In this document: in pieces, positions 52,561-63,556 of the stretch
Position numbering within the stretch: the stretch's first letter is position 1
Layout: the number at the start of each line of letters is the position of its first letter
Assembly (NCBI RefSeq): GCF_018437505.1
Contig: NZ_CP072467.1
Location: 4,054,010-4,118,009, forward strand
Source of the DNA: Spiractinospora alimapuensis
Lineage (GTDB): Bacteria; Actinomycetota; Actinomycetes; Streptosporangiales; Streptosporangiaceae
Direction of reading: 5' to 3'
Length of the DNA stretch: 64,000 nucleotides
Notes under the pieces: generated by a model
What the model was told of the DNA's origin: nothing
What the model saw: only the letters and a program-made list of their open reading frames with translations
The model's database searches: none
Position numbers and translations under genes: made by a program

Positions 52561-52636
52561 GCCGCCTTAGCTCAGTCGGCAGAGCGGTTCACTCGTAATG
52601 AACAGGTCATCGGTTCGATTCCGATAGGCGGCTCCA
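52561..52636 (+). tRNA. tRNA-Thr (anticodon CGT)
   Basis: The acceptor stem is GCCGCCT paired with AGGCGGC, and the discriminator is T followed by an encoded CCA (52634-52636). The D-arm is TAGCTCAGTCGGCAGAGC, the anticodon loop CTCGTAA gives CGU (reads ACG), and the T-arm contains GGTTCGATTCC. A strong terminator follows at once. Confidence 0.96.
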
Positions 52637-52639
52637 GCG

Positions 52640-52670
52640 AAAACGCCACCCCGGAGCGGGGTGGCGTTTT
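52640..52670 (+). terminator. Rho-independent terminator of tRNA-Thr
   Basis: AAAACGCCACCCCG pairs perfectly over 14 bases with CGGGGTGGCGTTTT around a GAG loop, and the 3' arm ends in TTTT. It starts four bases after the tRNA CCA. It is symmetric enough to act in both directions, which would also end the exonuclease transcript from the other strand. Confidence 0.95.
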
Positions 52671-52744
52671 GCGTTGTCGTCGCGAGGTGCGCGTGCGCTG
52701 ACGAGGAGCGGCCGAGGGCACCGCCCCGGAGGGCGGCACCCCGG

Positions 52745-53482
52745 CTAGTTGTTCGAGGCCGCGGGGATGATGGGCCAGTTGGGGTCGACGCTGGCGCTCG
52801 GGTTGCGTCGCCGGAGGTAGGCCTGGAGCGACGCCGCCTGCGTGGCGGCGGCCCGGACCTGGATGGAGTGCAGTTCACCCAGCCCCATGGTGGCCAGGGC
52901 CGTGGACGCCGACGCGATCCGCCGGACGACCGCGACCGCGGCGGCCGCGTCCGCTCCGGCGTGGTGCGCCCCACCGTGCTCGATGTCGTAGTGGTCGCAC
53001 AGCGCGGTCAGGTTGCGCTTGCCCCGGCGAAACCGGTCGATGTGCTTGTCCAGGATCAGCGGATCGAGGATGGGTTCGATGCTGCCGTCCAGCCGCTCGG
53101 CGAGCGGGGTGAGTCCGTGTCGGCGGGCCTCGCGGTCCAGGAGCGTCAGGTCGTAGGGCGCGTTCATCACGACGAGGGGCACACGGTCCGCCAGGATGTC
53201 GGCGACGGCGCTGGTGATCTGCTCCACCCCGTCGATGGCGGGGACCCCCTCCGCCTCGGCGCGTTGGGTGGTCACACCGTGGATCCGGGCGGCGTCCTCG
53301 GGGATCGGGACACCGGGGTTCACCAGCCAGGTGCGTTCGAGCGTGGGTCTGCCCTCGGAGTCGACCCGCAGCAGCGCCGCGGTGACAACGCGGTCACTTT
53401 CGACGTCGACGCCGGTGGTCTCGAGATCGAAGGCGGCCATGGGGCCGAGGTGCCACTGGTCCATGGAGGGGAGGTTCGTCAC
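52745..53482 (-). CDS. 3'-5' exonuclease of the DnaQ / epsilon family
   Basis: The protein has 245 residues. Exo I is AAFDLETTGVDVESD (the D-x-E pair), Exo II is VVMNAPYDLTLLDREA, and Exo III is GAHHAGADAAAAVAV with the H-x4-D pattern of DEDDh nucleases. The protein lacks BRCT or helicase domains, so it is a stand-alone exonuclease. The GTG at 53482 has GGAG at 7 bases; an ATG six codons in (53464) is the alternative. It converges on tRNA-Thr. Confidence 0.9.
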   Translation of the reverse strand: MTNLPSMDQWHLGPMAAFDLETTGVDVESDRVVTAALLRVDSEGRPTLERTWLVNPGVPIPEDAARIHGVTTQRAEAEGVPAIDGVEQITSAVADILADRVPLVVMNAPYDLTLLDREARRHGLTPLAERLDGSIEPILDPLILDKHIDRFRRGKRNLTALCDHYDIEHGGAHHAGADAAAAVAVVRRIASASTALATMGLGELHSIQVRAAATQAASLQAYLRRRNPSASVDPNWPIIPAASNN

Positions 53483-53730
53483 GACTGTGCTCCGTTCGGC
53501 CTCGTCGAGGAGGAAGGGCGTGGATGTGCGTGCCCGAGGGGCGGTGATCAACGAGGTCTTCGCGGAACTCTATCGATCCTTGCTGGCCCGGGGGGCGCGA
53601 ATCCGCCCGAGAGGAGCCGCGTTCGGTGGCGGTCCAACACCCCTCTGCTCACTTGTCTCGTCAGACCCAGGCTTAGACATGGGCCCCAGTGGCAAATAAC
53701 CACACAAGAGGGTGGTTGGAGGGAGATGCC

Positions 53731-53943
53731 GTGAACCTGGATGAAGCGGAGCGTCAACTCGAGGCCGCGATTCACGACGCCCGGGTCGCGTTCGACTCGA
53801 TCGCGTTGGGCAACCTGGAGCAGGCGCACACCAACGCGATCACCGCGCGTGCCTCAGTGGACTCGGCGGAGAACGCCATCCGCATCGCCCTGGAGAACGA
53901 GGAGCGTGAACGAGCAGAGGAGGAGAGCAAACCGGCGGAGTAG
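53731..53943 (+). CDS. Small helical hypothetical protein
   Basis: The 70-residue protein is strongly acidic and almost wholly helical (LDEAERQLEAAIHDARVAFDSIALGNLEQAHTNAITARASVDSAENAIRIALENEERERAEE), likely a short coiled coil. The GTG at 53731 has GGAGGGAG at good distance; a GTG 14 codons upstream is weaker. It faces away from the exonuclease gene. Function unknown. Confidence 0.65.
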   Translation: MNLDEAERQLEAAIHDARVAFDSIALGNLEQAHTNAITARASVDSAENAIRIALENEERERAEEESKPAE

Positions 53944-54111
53944 CACCGGCGGTGTGCCACGACTGGGCGAGGACGGAGTGACGACAGGGCAAGCGCAGTA
54001 AGCGGCGGCGGGGCGCGGATCAGGCGTCGCGTCCCCGCTCACCGACTCGTCGACGTCGAACCCCCACGATCCCCCGAGGGGTGTTTCGAACTGGTGTCCT
54101 ATCATTGGAGT

Positions 54112-54465
54112 ATGGCCGAGCAACAGCTTCCGCCCGACTGGCCGGCGAGCGTGCATCCGCCGGGGACGGAGTCGTTCGAGCACACGGCGGTGGTCTGGCT
54201 CTTCGACCACGTTCCCGCCGACTACCGTCTCCACGGCGTACTGCGCCGCCACCCGATCGCGCTCGCGCGCCTCGCGCGCAAGCACGTGGCGGCCTGTCTG
54301 GAAGGCGCCCGCGAGGGCTACCGCACCGCCCGGGTCGACCTCAGGGACCACCTGTCGCCGCCGGCGATCGACGAGGTGATGAACGCCTATCTAACCGAGG
54401 GCCAGCGCATGGTCGCGGTGATGCGCGCGGTCGAACTCGTCGACGACGCGCTACGCGCCCAGTGA
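54112..54465 (+). CDS. Conserved actinobacterial-type hypothetical protein
   Basis: The 117-residue soluble protein contains GTESFEHTAVVWLFDHVPADYRLHGVLRRHPIALARLARKHVAACLEGAREGYRTARVDLRDHL. The pattern is confident for a real gene (GC-ending codons, clear alpha-helical layout), but no domain is recognised. A GTG six codons upstream is possible. Its end overlaps the convergent cupin-like gene by 15 bases. Confidence 0.75.
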   Translation: MAEQQLPPDWPASVHPPGTESFEHTAVVWLFDHVPADYRLHGVLRRHPIALARLARKHVAACLEGAREGYRTARVDLRDHLSPPAIDEVMNAYLTEGQRMVAVMRAVELVDDALRAQ

Positions 54466-54966
54466 GCTGGCGTGGACCAGGAGAGCGGGCACGGACCCCG
54501 TGTTGATGATCTGGTGGTGGCGTCGACTGCCCCAGGCGAAGCCCCGACCCGCGACGAGCCTGCGGACGTTGTGCAGGTGACCCGTGGCCGAGATCTCCAC
54601 CACGTGGACCTCGCCCCGCGCGGCGTAGAGGAGGGTCTCGCGGTCAGTGCGGGTGTCCTGTCCGGACGGGGGCGTGGCGACGACGTCCGCGGGTGGCACG
54701 GTGGCGACGACGGCCACCAGGGAGCCGGCGGTCCGCCCGGCCTCCTCGGCCACGATGTCGCCGTAGGCCTCCCCCGTCCACGTGCCCGTCGCGGGGGGAG
54801 GGGAGGAGCGGATCACGTCACCCACCCGCCGCGCGGCCGCGAACAGCGTCCCCGCGCTCGGGTGGACGGAGTCGGTGCGCAGGTGCGGGTAGGGCGTGGG
54901 GTGCCCGGCGAGTACGACGTCACCCACGCCGTCGATGGTGCCGCGCGGGTCCTGTGGTCGAGACAT
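54451..54966 (-). CDS. Cupin-like small protein
   Basis: The protein has 171 residues. The C-terminal 80 residues look like a cupin barrel (DRETLLYAARGEVHVVEISATGHLHNVRRLVAGRGFAWGSRRHHQIINTGSVPALLVHASS). The usual metal-binding G-x5-H-x-H cluster is not obvious, although HLHN and HHQ histidines are present. The N-terminal half resembles no known domain. No neighbours suggest a pathway. Confidence 0.6.
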   Translation of the reverse strand: MSRPQDPRGTIDGVGDVVLAGHPTPYPHLRTDSVHPSAGTLFAAARRVGDVIRSSPPPATGTWTGEAYGDIVAEEAGRTAGSLVAVVATVPPADVVATPPSGQDTRTDRETLLYAARGEVHVVEISATGHLHNVRRLVAGRGFAWGSRRHHQIINTGSVPALLVHASSLGA

Positions 54967-55814
54967 GGAGCGAACACGTCCTCTCGGAAGGTGCTGCGGA
55001 ATGGTGCGGCTTGGTCACGAGGCCGGAGGCCGGCGGCGGTCGGTCGGGGCTCGCGTCGTGCTGGTCGTGCGGGGCTCCCCACGGAGCGGCGTCACGCCCG
55101 CTCCGCCGGTGTGGCGCCGCGCGGCGCCACACGTGAGAGCGTGGTGTGGAGCGGGAAACGAAGGCGGAGCGTGCCCGGTGAGCACCTGGCGGCCGGGTCA
55201 TCACCGTCGGTCACCAGTCGGCCGGTGGCGTCCCGGTTCACCGCGCCCCGTCGCCGGATCGGTTGGCACACCGGAGAGGTGGCCAACGGCCAGGGAACGG
55301 TGAGCGGGAGCCAGAGTCAGAGCCGAAAGGCACGGTGTCCGTGGACGTCGGACCGTCCCGACTCACCTCGGGCACACTCGAGCGGTGGCCACTCGACCCG
55401 GGCGCGGGAAGGTGCCGACGTCACGGACGGGCAGGACATCGACTCACCAGCGGCGCGGGAGACCAACCACCACGCGCCGACGGCCAGGAGTCAACCGACC
55501 CAGCGTGACAGGGTGGACGGAGGTGATCCCGCGCGGAGTCGCCGGGCTACCGACAACAACAGGGAGCGCACACGCGCATGGGACACGGCATGGCCATCCG
55601 GATCCGGGTGGTGCCCACCCGAAGCGGGGACGGACTCTGCCGTACTGAGCGCGCGAAGGAGTTCACGGGTCTCCCCAAGGACACTGCCGCGGACATGGGA
55701 GTCCGCGAGCGAGTCGTGTGCGGAAAGTAGGCACGGTAGCACACGCCGACGTGGATGATGGACGGGGCGTGCCGAAGAGGGGAGAGTTCGACTGACACGC
55801 CCGCCAGGAGAGTT
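54967..55814. other. Longest gene-free stretch in the housekeeping half
   Basis: About 850 bases. All frames give Arg/Gly/Pro-rich translations without family signals, and codon-position bias changes repeatedly. No tRNA-like fold or strong hairpin was noticed. It may hold a non-coding RNA or decayed gene, but nothing supports either. Confidence 0.4.
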
Positions 55815-56558
55815 ATGGTCAAGCTGTCCAGGCGTATGCGGACACTCGTGCGGGAACGGTGCGTGGTGGAGGAGAAGGAACCGGGGATCCCGGCTGGGGC
55901 CGATCAGACACCCCCGGCCAGTTCCGGCCTGTCCGATCGAGGCGCTCGCGCGACCCGGATCGCGGTACGCGCCCTCGTGGTCGTCGCGGCCGGCGTCATC
56001 GCCGCCGGCATCCTGGGGTGGGAAGCCGGCGCCCTGGTGGCGGGGCTGACCGTCCTGACGTATCTCCTGTTGGCGGCCCTCGCCCCGCGAACCCCGTTGC
56101 CCTACGGGATGGGGCGGCTCCTTCGGGCCCTACGGCGCAACGGGTACTACATCATCTCCCTGCCGGCGGGCTTCAGCGGCTCGCGGCACCGGTACCTCAC
56201 GGTGGGCCCAGCCGGCGCGTTCCTGCTGGACGTGCGCAACCGTCGACGGTACGTGACCTGGGAGGGGGGAGAGTGGCGGATCGGAGACCGCCCGCTCCGC
56301 CGGATCGCGAACCGCTTCACCCAGCGGGCCGAGCAGCTCGAACGCCGGCTGAGGCTGCGGGATCTCCACGCCGAGCTGGACCTGGTTCCCGTGCTCGTGG
56401 TGGGCGGGGGCCTGCCCGAACCCGCGATGCGGTCTGGGCAGGCCGTGATCGCGCGCCCCCGAAACCTCGTACGGCACGTCATCGGTCAGCCGGACGTCCT
56501 GGAGAGCGCCGACGTCGACGCGGCGGCCGCGGGAATCAGCGACCGGATGGTCAGCTAA
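55815..56558 (+). CDS. Membrane-anchored NERD-like domain protein
   Basis: The protein has 247 residues. After a charged N-terminus, two hydrophobic stretches ([40 protein letters not shown]) anchor it. Residues about 110-190 resemble NERD (nuclease-related) domains: [39 protein letters not shown]. The usual E-x-K of the nuclease site reads D-V-R here, so activity is doubtful. The ATG has AGGAG at 5 bases. Its end overlaps the convergent ppa gene by 8 bases. Confidence 0.68.
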   Translation: MVKLSRRMRTLVRERCVVEEKEPGIPAGADQTPPASSGLSDRGARATRIAVRALVVVAAGVIAAGILGWEAGALVAGLTVLTYLLLAALAPRTPLPYGMGRLLRALRRNGYYIISLPAGFSGSRHRYLTVGPAGAFLLDVRNRRRYVTWEGGEWRIGDRPLRRIANRFTQRAEQLERRLRLRDLHAELDLVPVLVVGGGLPEPAMRSGQAVIARPRNLVRHVIGQPDVLESADVDAAAAGISDRMVS

Positions 56559-57066
56559 GGCTGATGTGCTCCGCACCTCCGTGTCCGTGGTCCTGGGCAC
56601 GCTGGATCGACAGCTTGATCTCGGCCTCGGCCTCGGTCCGACCGACCCACGTGGCGCCCTCGACCGACTTGCCGGGCTCCAGGTCCTTGTAGACCGAGAA
56701 GAAGTGCTGGATCTCCAGCCGCTCGAACTCGTTCACGTGGTGAACATCACGCAGGTGTTCCATCCGAGGATCGGTCGCGGGAACACACAGGATCTTGTCG
56801 TCACCGCCGGCCTCGTCGCGCATGCGGAACATGCCGACGGCCCGGCACCGGATCAGGCACCCCGGGAAGGTCGGGTGCCGGAGCAGGACCATGGCGTCCA
56901 GCGGATCCCCGTCGTCGCCCAGAGTCCCCTCGATGAACCCGTAGTCTGCGGGGTAGGTCGTGGACGTGAAGAGCATCCGATCCAGCCGGATCCTCCCCGT
57001 CTCATGATCCATCTCATACTTGTTACGTTCCCCTTTGGGGATCTCGATCGTGACGTCGAATTCCAT
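56551..57066 (-). CDS. ppa: Inorganic pyrophosphatase, family I
   Basis: The 171-residue soluble enzyme hydrolyses pyrophosphate and so pulls biosynthetic reactions forward. It shows [31 protein letters not shown], the signature [26 protein letters not shown] with its metal-binding aspartates, and [14 protein letters not shown]. The ATG at 57066 is chosen because conserved sequence begins there. It is divergent from dacB. Confidence 0.97.
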   Translation of the reverse strand: MEFDVTIEIPKGERNKYEMDHETGRIRLDRMLFTSTTYPADYGFIEGTLGDDGDPLDAMVLLRHPTFPGCLIRCRAVGMFRMRDEAGGDDKILCVPATDPRMEHLRDVHHVNEFERLEIQHFFSVYKDLEPGKSVEGATWVGRTEAEAEIKLSIQRAQDHGHGGAEHISLS

Positions 57067-57152
57067 GGTGCTCGCGGCCCCCCTTGCGGCTATGGTCGCT
57101 ACCACACGTCCGAAAAAGGTCAGGTCAGACCTCAGGAAGGCAGGTCCCCGGG

Positions 57153-58514
57153 GTGTGGCAGGAACGGGTGCGGGTCGTGCTCCCGCTCGCCCTACTCAAC
57201 ATTTTCGTGCTCGTGGCCGGCGTGGTCGTCAGGGACATCGTTGTTTCCCGTCCTCCTGAACCGACCCCACGCCCGCTCACGGTCGCGGAAGTCGGCACGG
57301 AACAGTCGGGGGTGGACGACGCCTCCATCGACTCCGAACGCCTAGCGGAACTTCTCGATGATCGCATGACGGATTCGGGGGGTGGTGAGGGGCTCGCCGC
57401 ATATGTCGCTGACGCGCAGACCGGTGACCCACTCTACGGCCGTGACGCCGATGACGCGGCAGTGCCGGCGTCGACCACGAAGATCGCGACGGGCGTCGCC
57501 GTCCTGGCCGCGGTCGGACCGGACGAACGCATCGACACCACCGTGGTCCGTGGCGAGCGCGACGACGAGGTCATCCTGGTCGGTCAGGGCGACCCGACCC
57601 TGACCGAGACCCGCGACCCCGGGGCCTATCCGCGGCTTCCGGCGTTGGAGGAGCTGGCCGAGGACACCGCGCGTCGTCTCCAGGCGGACGGCGTGGACAC
57701 CGTCGACATCGGCTACGACGACTCCGCCTTCACCGGATCGGACACCGGCCCCGGCTGGCAGCCCAACTACGTGACCGAGGGCAGCGTCGCCCCGGTCCAC
57801 GCCCTGATGATCGACACGGGCCGGCTGGACCGCGACGAACGCTACGGCGAACGCGCGGCGGACCCACCGCTCGCGGCGGCCGAGGCGTTCGCCCGCCAAC
57901 TGGAGGCGGCCGGCCTCACCGTGCGCGGCGACCCCACGGAGCGGGAGGCCGCGGAGGGAGCCGAGACCCTCGCCCAGGCGTCCAGCGCGCCGATCTCGGC
58001 GCTCGTCGAGATCATGATGACCGAGAGCGAGAACAACGTCGCCGAGGCGCTGGCCTTCCAGGTGGCCCTCGCCCGCGGGGGAGAGGCGTCGTTCGCCGAC
58101 GCGGGCCCCGCCCTGGAGGAGACGCTCGCCGAACTCGGTGTCGACGGCCTGCGACTGAGCGACGGCAGCGGTCTGTCCGTCAACAACCGGATCTCGCCCA
58201 CCGCTCTGGTCGAACTCCTGCTCCTGGCCAGCGACCCCGAGCGCGCCGAGCTGGCCCCGACCGTCACGGGACTTCCGGTCGCCCACTTCAACGGAACCCT
58301 CAGCGACAGGTACTCGCCGCAGAGCGAGGCCGCGGAGGGCGCCGGGTGGGTGCACGCCAAGACGGGAACGCTCAGTGGGGTGAGCACGCTCGCCGGGATC
58401 GCGGCCGATGCCGACGGTCGACTCCGGGCTTTCGCGTTCATGGACAACGACCCCGCCGCCACGGGCTCCCGGCTGGACGCACTGGCCGCGACGCTCGTCG
58501 AATGTCAGTGTTAG
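57153..58514 (+). CDS. dacB: D-alanyl-D-alanine carboxypeptidase/endopeptidase (PBP4, class C)
   Basis: The 453-residue protein has an N-terminal membrane anchor ([21 protein letters not shown]). The penicillin-binding motifs are STTK (Ser107, Lys110) in [13 protein letters not shown] in [13 protein letters not shown] and KTG in [15 protein letters not shown]. It trims peptidoglycan stem peptides outside the cell. The GTG at 57153 is the natural start of conserved sequence, though the AGGAAGG upstream is rather distant. It begins the conserved block dacB - zinc protease - tilS - hpt - ftsH - folE. Confidence 0.93.
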   Translation: MWQERVRVVLPLALLNIFVLVAGVVVRDIVVSRPPEPTPRPLTVAEVGTEQSGVDDASIDSERLAELLDDRMTDSGGGEGLAAYVADAQTGDPLYGRDADDAAVPASTTKIATGVAVLAAVGPDERIDTTVVRGERDDEVILVGQGDPTLTETRDPGAYPRLPALEELAEDTARRLQADGVDTVDIGYDDSAFTGSDTGPGWQPNYVTEGSVAPVHALMIDTGRLDRDERYGERAADPPLAAAEAFARQLEAAGLTVRGDPTEREAAEGAETLAQASSAPISALVEIMMTESENNVAEALAFQVALARGGEASFADAGPALEETLAELGVDGLRLSDGSGLSVNNRISPTALVELLLLASDPERAELAPTVTGLPVAHFNGTLSDRYSPQSEAAEGAGWVHAKTGTLSGVSTLAGIAADADGRLRAFAFMDNDPAATGSRLDALAATLVECQC

Positions 58515-58581
58515 AACTCGACAGGTTCGCGTCCCCCAAGAGACCCGTTGTGCCGCAAGCCGGACAGGTACGGTGAGGAAT

Positions 58582-59700
58582 GTGACTTTGATCGATTGGG
58601 AAACAGCCGTGAATACCGGGGTCCGGCTGGTCCGGCCCGGTCCGCAAGTGTCATTGAGCGACGCCCGTCAAGCGGTGTCAGAACTGCGTGAACTGTCCGT
58701 GACCGCACAGACGCATGTGCGGGACTTCACCGGGATGTCCAGCCCCGAACCGGTCGGCCCCGCCGTGGTGGTGGACCGCCCCGGCTGGATCCGATCGAAC
58801 GTCGACGGTTTCCGGGTGGTCCTGGATCCGCTGCTGGACCAACTCGGCGGCGAACGTCTGAACGCCTCACCGGCCGGCAACCTCACCACCGCGGTCGGCT
58901 CCCGGGTGACCGGCGTGCAGCTCGGCGCGATCCTCAGCTACCTCGCCGGCCGCGTGCTCGGGCAGTACGAACTGTTCCTGCCGCCGGACCCCTCCGGTCG
59001 TGCCCCCACGGGCCGCCTCACCCTGGTGGCGCCGAACATCGTGCAGGCCGAACAGGAGCTGGAGGTCGACTCGCGTGACTTCCGGCTGTGGGTGTGTCTG
59101 CACGAGGAGACGCACCGGACGCAGTTCACCGCCGTGCCCTGGCTGCGCGACTACGTGCAGGAGCAGGTGCGGGAGTTCCTGTTGGCGTCGCAGGTGGACG
59201 CCGCGGCCATGGTGGACCGGCTGCGCGCGGCGGGCGAGGCGGTCGCGGAGGTCGTGCGCGGAGGTGAGGGCAGCCTGATCGAGGCCTTCCAGAACGAGGG
59301 CCAGGGGGAGGTCATGGAACGCATCACGGCGGTCATGACCCTCGCCGAGGGGCACGGGGACTACGTGATGGACGCCGTCGGCCCCGAGGTCGTCCCGTCC
59401 GTGGCCGAGATCCGTCGGCGCTTCCAGCGTCGTCGTGAGGGCGCGAACCGTGTCGACAAGATCATCCGGCAGTTGCTCGGTCTCGACCTGAAGATGAAGC
59501 AGTACGCCGAGGGCGCCGTCTTCGTCCGTCACGTGGTGGACGCGGTGGGGATGCGGGAGTTCAACCGCGTGTGGGAGTCGCCGGAGACGCTTCCCACCAT
59601 GGCGGAGATCCGACAGCCACAACAGTGGATCGACCGTGTCATCGCGCCGGAGCCGCTGGCCGCCGGCGACGCGGGAGACTCCGGGCCGTCCTCCTCCTGA
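58582..59700 (+). CDS. Zinc-dependent metalloprotease, actinobacterial DUF2342 type
   Basis: The protein has 372 residues. The zinc motif is [10 protein letters not shown] (H-E-x-x-H) in the middle of the chain, with downstream [41 protein letters not shown] carrying a likely third ligand. The family is found beside dacB and tilS in most actinobacteria; its substrate is unknown. No signal peptide is seen. The GTG start has GTGAGG close upstream. Confidence 0.9.
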   Translation: MTLIDWETAVNTGVRLVRPGPQVSLSDARQAVSELRELSVTAQTHVRDFTGMSSPEPVGPAVVVDRPGWIRSNVDGFRVVLDPLLDQLGGERLNASPAGNLTTAVGSRVTGVQLGAILSYLAGRVLGQYELFLPPDPSGRAPTGRLTLVAPNIVQAEQELEVDSRDFRLWVCLHEETHRTQFTAVPWLRDYVQEQVREFLLASQVDAAAMVDRLRAAGEAVAEVVRGGEGSLIEAFQNEGQGEVMERITAVMTLAEGHGDYVMDAVGPEVVPSVAEIRRRFQRRREGANRVDKIIRQLLGLDLKMKQYAEGAVFVRHVVDAVGMREFNRVWESPETLPTMAEIRQPQQWIDRVIAPEPLAAGDAGDSGPSSS

Positions 59701-59704
59701 GCCA

Positions 59705-60673
59705 GTGGCCGGTCCACCCACGGAGGTCGCGGCGGTTCGTGCCGCGGTGCGGGCCTGCGTCGCGGACCTCCCCGCCGGGGCCCTCGTCCTGGTCGCGTGC
59801 AGCGGTGGGCCGGACTCCCTCGCCCTCGCCGCCGGCCTGGCCTTCGTCGCCCCGCGGCGGGGGCTGCGCGCCGGCGGGGTCACCGTCGACCACGGACTTC
59901 AGCCGGGTTCCGCGGCGCGGGCCGAGCGGGTGAGCGGTCAACTGCGGGCCCTGGGGCTCGACCCCGTCGATCTGCGCACGGTCACGGTGGGCCCCGAAGG
60001 CGGCCCCGAGGGGGCGGCCCGGGCCGCCCGCTACGCCGCACTGGACCGATGCGCCGAGCGGCGGGGGGCCGCCGCGGTCCTCCTCGGCCACACCCGGGAC
60101 GACCAGGCGGAGACGGTCCTCCTGGGTCTCGCCCGCGGATCCGGTGCGCGCTCCCTCGCGGGAATGGCCGCGCGGACGGGGCGCTACCGCCGTCCGCTGC
60201 TGGGACTGGGGCGCCGGACCGTACACACCGCCGCACGGGAGATGGATCTGGCCGTGTGGTCCGATCCACACAACGAGGACCCGGCCTACACCCGGACCCG
60301 GGTCCGGCACCGGGTGCTGCCCGTCCTTCGGGAGGCCCTCGGCCCCGGAATACCCGAGGCGCTCGCGCGCAGCGCCGAGCTCCTGCGCGACGACGCCGAC
60401 GCCCTCGACGCCTGGGCGGAGTCGGTGCGTGAGCGGGCCGCGGCGGGAGGGGACGGTCTGGACGTCGGGGCGCTCGCCGAATTGCCGCGGGCGGTCCGCA
60501 CCCGCCTCCTGCGGGGTCTCGCCGTCGACGCCGGGGCCTCGCCCGGCGCCCTGACCGCGGAACACGTGCGCGCGCTGGACGGTCTCGTCACGCGTTGGCG
60601 TGGCCAGGGCGCGGTCGCGCTGCCCGGTGGGCTGCGCGGACACCGCGTGCGGGGACGTGTCCACGTCGAGTGA
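59705..60673 (+). CDS. tilS: tRNA(Ile)-lysidine synthetase
   Basis: The 322-residue protein changes the wobble C of tRNA-Ile(CAU) to lysidine so that it reads AUA. The N-type ATP pyrophosphatase loop is [13 protein letters not shown], followed by [40 protein letters not shown] and [11 protein letters not shown]. The [19 protein letters not shown] segment is a TilS hallmark. The short form without the long C-terminal domain is usual in actinobacteria. GTG start, four bases after the zinc-protease stop. Confidence 0.95.
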   Translation: MAGPPTEVAAVRAAVRACVADLPAGALVLVACSGGPDSLALAAGLAFVAPRRGLRAGGVTVDHGLQPGSAARAERVSGQLRALGLDPVDLRTVTVGPEGGPEGAARAARYAALDRCAERRGAAAVLLGHTRDDQAETVLLGLARGSGARSLAGMAARTGRYRRPLLGLGRRTVHTAAREMDLAVWSDPHNEDPAYTRTRVRHRVLPVLREALGPGIPEALARSAELLRDDADALDAWAESVRERAAAGGDGLDVGALAELPRAVRTRLLRGLAVDAGASPGALTAEHVRALDGLVTRWRGQGAVALPGGLRGHRVRGRVHVE

Positions 60674-60751
60674 CGGGCGCCCGGCCCGGATGGGTTTGGG
60701 GGTGCTTATGCTGGGTGGGCAAGCGGCCAGGGTGAGCAGCGAGGTTTCCGC

Positions 60752-61303
60752 GTGGATCAGCAGGACATGGGCACGGCGCTGGAGAAGGTTCTCGTAACCG
60801 AGGAGCAACTGGAGGAGCGCCTCGGCGAGCTGGCGCGACAGATCGACGAGGACTACGCCGACGGCGACCTGTTGTTGGTCGGAGTGCTCAAGGGTGCCGT
60901 GATGGTCATGGCGGACCTCTCGCGGAGACTGCACAACCCGTGCGACATGGACTGGATGGCCGTCTCGTCCTACGGGGCGGGCACCACCTCGTCCGGCGTG
61001 GTTCGGATCCTCATGGACCTCGACATCGACATCAGCGGGCGCAACGTCCTGATCGTCGAGGACGTCATCGACTCCGGGCTGACACTGTCGTGGTTGTGTG
61101 GGAATCTGCGTTCCCGGGGGCCGGCGTCCCTCGAGGTGTGCACGATGGTGCGCAAGCCCACGGCGTTCGACGTCGACCTGGACGTGAAGTACGTCGGATT
61201 CGATCTGCCCGACGAGTTCATCGTCGGATACGGCCTCGACTACGCGGAGAAATACCGGAATCTCCCCTTCATCGGGACCCTCGCCCAGCACGTGTACGAG
61301 TAG
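60752..61303 (+). CDS. hpt: Hypoxanthine phosphoribosyltransferase
   Basis: The 183-residue enzyme salvages hypoxanthine and guanine to IMP and GMP. The PRPP-binding motif is VLIVEDVIDSGLTLSWL, preceded by LLLVGVLKGAVMVMADLSR and VSSYGAGTTSSGVVRI. The C-terminal FDLPDEFIVGYGLDYAEKYRNLPFIG loop is typical of Hpt. The GTG start has CGAGG upstream; an ATG five codons in is possible. Confidence 0.96.
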   Translation: MDQQDMGTALEKVLVTEEQLEERLGELARQIDEDYADGDLLLVGVLKGAVMVMADLSRRLHNPCDMDWMAVSSYGAGTTSSGVVRILMDLDIDISGRNVLIVEDVIDSGLTLSWLCGNLRSRGPASLEVCTMVRKPTAFDVDLDVKYVGFDLPDEFIVGYGLDYAEKYRNLPFIGTLAQHVYE

Positions 61304-61498
61304 GCTCGCCCCACGGCGGACACGTACGCGCGGAACAATCACGGCGTCCCTGGACGTTCAGTTTCCGAAGGGCGCGCCTCTCGTCGTGCGGACGTAAGGC
61401 CTGCCAACCGGGGTGTAGCGTCGATTTGTCCGTCGCTGTCGTACGCCGGGTCCGACCCGCTCGAGCAGGAGGGAAGAACCCGAGCAGGGTTTCCTTAG

Positions 61499-63556
61499 AT
61501 GAATCTGAAGCGCATTTTCCGTGGGCCATGGCTGGTACTCATGGCCATCGTTGTCATGGTCGTCATTCTGCTCCAGGTGACCAGCTTCGGATCGGGCGAC
61601 AATTATGAGGAGACCGACACCTCGACGGTGTTCCGCCTCATCGAGCAGGACGAGGTCGCCGACGCCAAGCTGGTCGACAAGGAGCAGCGCGTTGAGCTGA
61701 CCACCGTCGACGGAGACCAGTACGAGGCGTACTGGGTCCAGGGACAGGGAGCCGAGCTCGCGGACCTGTTGCAGGAGCGGGCTTCCGGCGACAACCTCGT
61801 CGCCTACAACGTCGAGGTCCCACAGGAGAGCATGTGGGTCACGGCGCTGTTCTACTTCGTACCGCTTCTGCTGATCATCGCGTTCTTCCTGTTCATCTGG
61901 TCACAGATGCAGGGTGGCGGCTCCCGTGTGATGAACTTCGGCAAGTCCAAGGCGAAGCTCATCACCAAGGACACGCCCAAGAGCACCTTCTCCGACGTCG
62001 CCGGCGCGGACGAGGCCATCGAGGAACTGCAGGAGATCAAGGAGTTCCTCCAGTACCCCGCCAAGTTCCAGTCCATCGGCGCGAAGATCCCCAAGGGCGT
62101 CCTGCTCTACGGGCCGCCCGGAACCGGTAAGACGCTGCTGGCCCGGGCCGTGGCCGGCGAGGCCGGGGTTCCCTTCTACTCCATCTCCGGGTCCGACTTC
62201 GTGGAGATGTTCGTCGGTGTCGGCGCCAGCCGTGTCCGTGACCTGTTCGAGCAGGCCAAGGCGAACGCCCCCGCGATCATCTTCGTGGACGAGATCGACG
62301 CCGTCGGCCGCCACCGCGGCGCCGGCATGGGCGGCGGCCACGACGAGCGCGAACAGACGCTCAACCAGATGCTCGTCGAGATGGACGGCTTCGACGTGCA
62401 GGGCGGCGTCATCCTGATCGCCGCCACCAACCGGCCCGACATCCTCGACCCGGCGCTGCTGCGTCCCGGACGTTTCGACCGCCAGATCGTGGTGGACCGT
62501 CCCGACCTGGAGGGCCGCAAGGGCATCCTCAACGTCCACGCCAAGGGCAAGCCGGTCGCCACCGACGTCGACATGGACGTCATCGCCCGGCGCACTCCCG
62601 GATTCACCGGCGCGGACCTCTCCAACGTGATCAACGAGGCCGCCCTCCTGTCCGCCCGAGCGGGCGAGAAGCAGATCACGATGCATCTGCTGGAGGAGTC
62701 GATCGACCGCGTGATGGCGGGACCGGAGCGCAAGACCCGCGTCATGTCGGAGGCGGAGAAGAAGCTCATCGCCTACCACGAGGGCGGCCACGCCCTGGTG
62801 GCGCACGCCCTGCCGAACGCGGACCCCGTGCACAAAGTGACGATCCTTCCGCGCGGCAAGGCGCTGGGCTACACTATGACGCTGCCGATGGAGGACAAGT
62901 TCCTGTCCACCCGCTCGGAGATGATGGACCAACTGGCCATGATGCTGGGTGGCCGCACCGCCGAGGAACTGGTGTTCCACGAGCCCACCACGGGCGCCGG
63001 CAACGACATCGAGAAGGCGACCGGACTCGCCCGCAAGATGGTCACCGAGTACGGCATGAGTGAGCGCCTCGGCGCCCGCCGTTTCGGTGACGGCAACGGC
63101 GAGCCGTTCCTCGGCCGCGAGATGTCGCACAGCCGGGACTACTCCGAGGAGATCGCCTCCGTCATCGACGACGAGGTGCGCCGGCTCATCGAGTCCGCGC
63201 ACGACGAGGCGTGGGAGATCCTCGTCGAGTACCGGGAGGTCCTGGACAACCTGGTACTGGGGCTCCTCGACAAGGAGACGCTGTCCAAGGAGGAGGTGCT
63301 GGAGATCTTCGAGCCGATCACCAAGCGGCCCTCCCGCGGCTCCTACACCGGCTACGGAAAGCGTCTGCCGTCGGACAAGCCGCCGGTGCGCACGCCCAAG
63401 GAACTGTTGCTCCTGGGCCCCAACGACGTGCAGGGCCTGATCAGCGGGAACGGTCAACACCCCGACAGTGGTGGTGGCGACCTCCCCTACGGGGCCGACG
63501 ACCGTGACGCGACACAGGGCGACCTGGGCACCGACGATTCCGGAGGCGAACGGTGA
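61499..63556 (+). CDS. ftsH: ATP-dependent zinc metalloprotease FtsH
   Basis: The 685-residue membrane-bound AAA protease degrades damaged membrane proteins and regulators. Two helices (about 11-28 and 113-135) bracket an extracytoplasmic domain. Walker A is GPPGTGKT at 205-212, Walker B IIFVDEID, the second region of homology [18 protein letters not shown], and the zinc motif HEGGH at 427-431. The C-terminus is disordered and acidic. Its stop overlaps the folE start as GTGA. A 195-base leader precedes it, possibly with its promoter. Confidence 0.97.
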   Translation: MNLKRIFRGPWLVLMAIVVMVVILLQVTSFGSGDNYEETDTSTVFRLIEQDEVADAKLVDKEQRVELTTVDGDQYEAYWVQGQGAELADLLQERASGDNLVAYNVEVPQESMWVTALFYFVPLLLIIAFFLFIWSQMQGGGSRVMNFGKSKAKLITKDTPKSTFSDVAGADEAIEELQEIKEFLQYPAKFQSIGAKIPKGVLLYGPPGTGKTLLARAVAGEAGVPFYSISGSDFVEMFVGVGASRVRDLFEQAKANAPAIIFVDEIDAVGRHRGAGMGGGHDEREQTLNQMLVEMDGFDVQGGVILIAATNRPDILDPALLRPGRFDRQIVVDRPDLEGRKGILNVHAKGKPVATDVDMDVIARRTPGFTGADLSNVINEAALLSARAGEKQITMHLLEESIDRVMAGPERKTRVMSEAEKKLIAYHEGGHALVAHALPNADPVHKVTILPRGKALGYTMTLPMEDKFLSTRSEMMDQLAMMLGGRTAEELVFHEPTTGAGNDIEKATGLARKMVTEYGMSERLGARRFGDGNGEPFLGREMSHSRDYSEEIASVIDDEVRRLIESAHDEAWEILVEYREVLDNLVLGLLDKETLSKEEVLEIFEPITKRPSRGSYTGYGKRLPSDKPPVRTPKELLLLGPNDVQGLISGNGQHPDSGGGDLPYGADDRDATQGDLGTDDSGGER

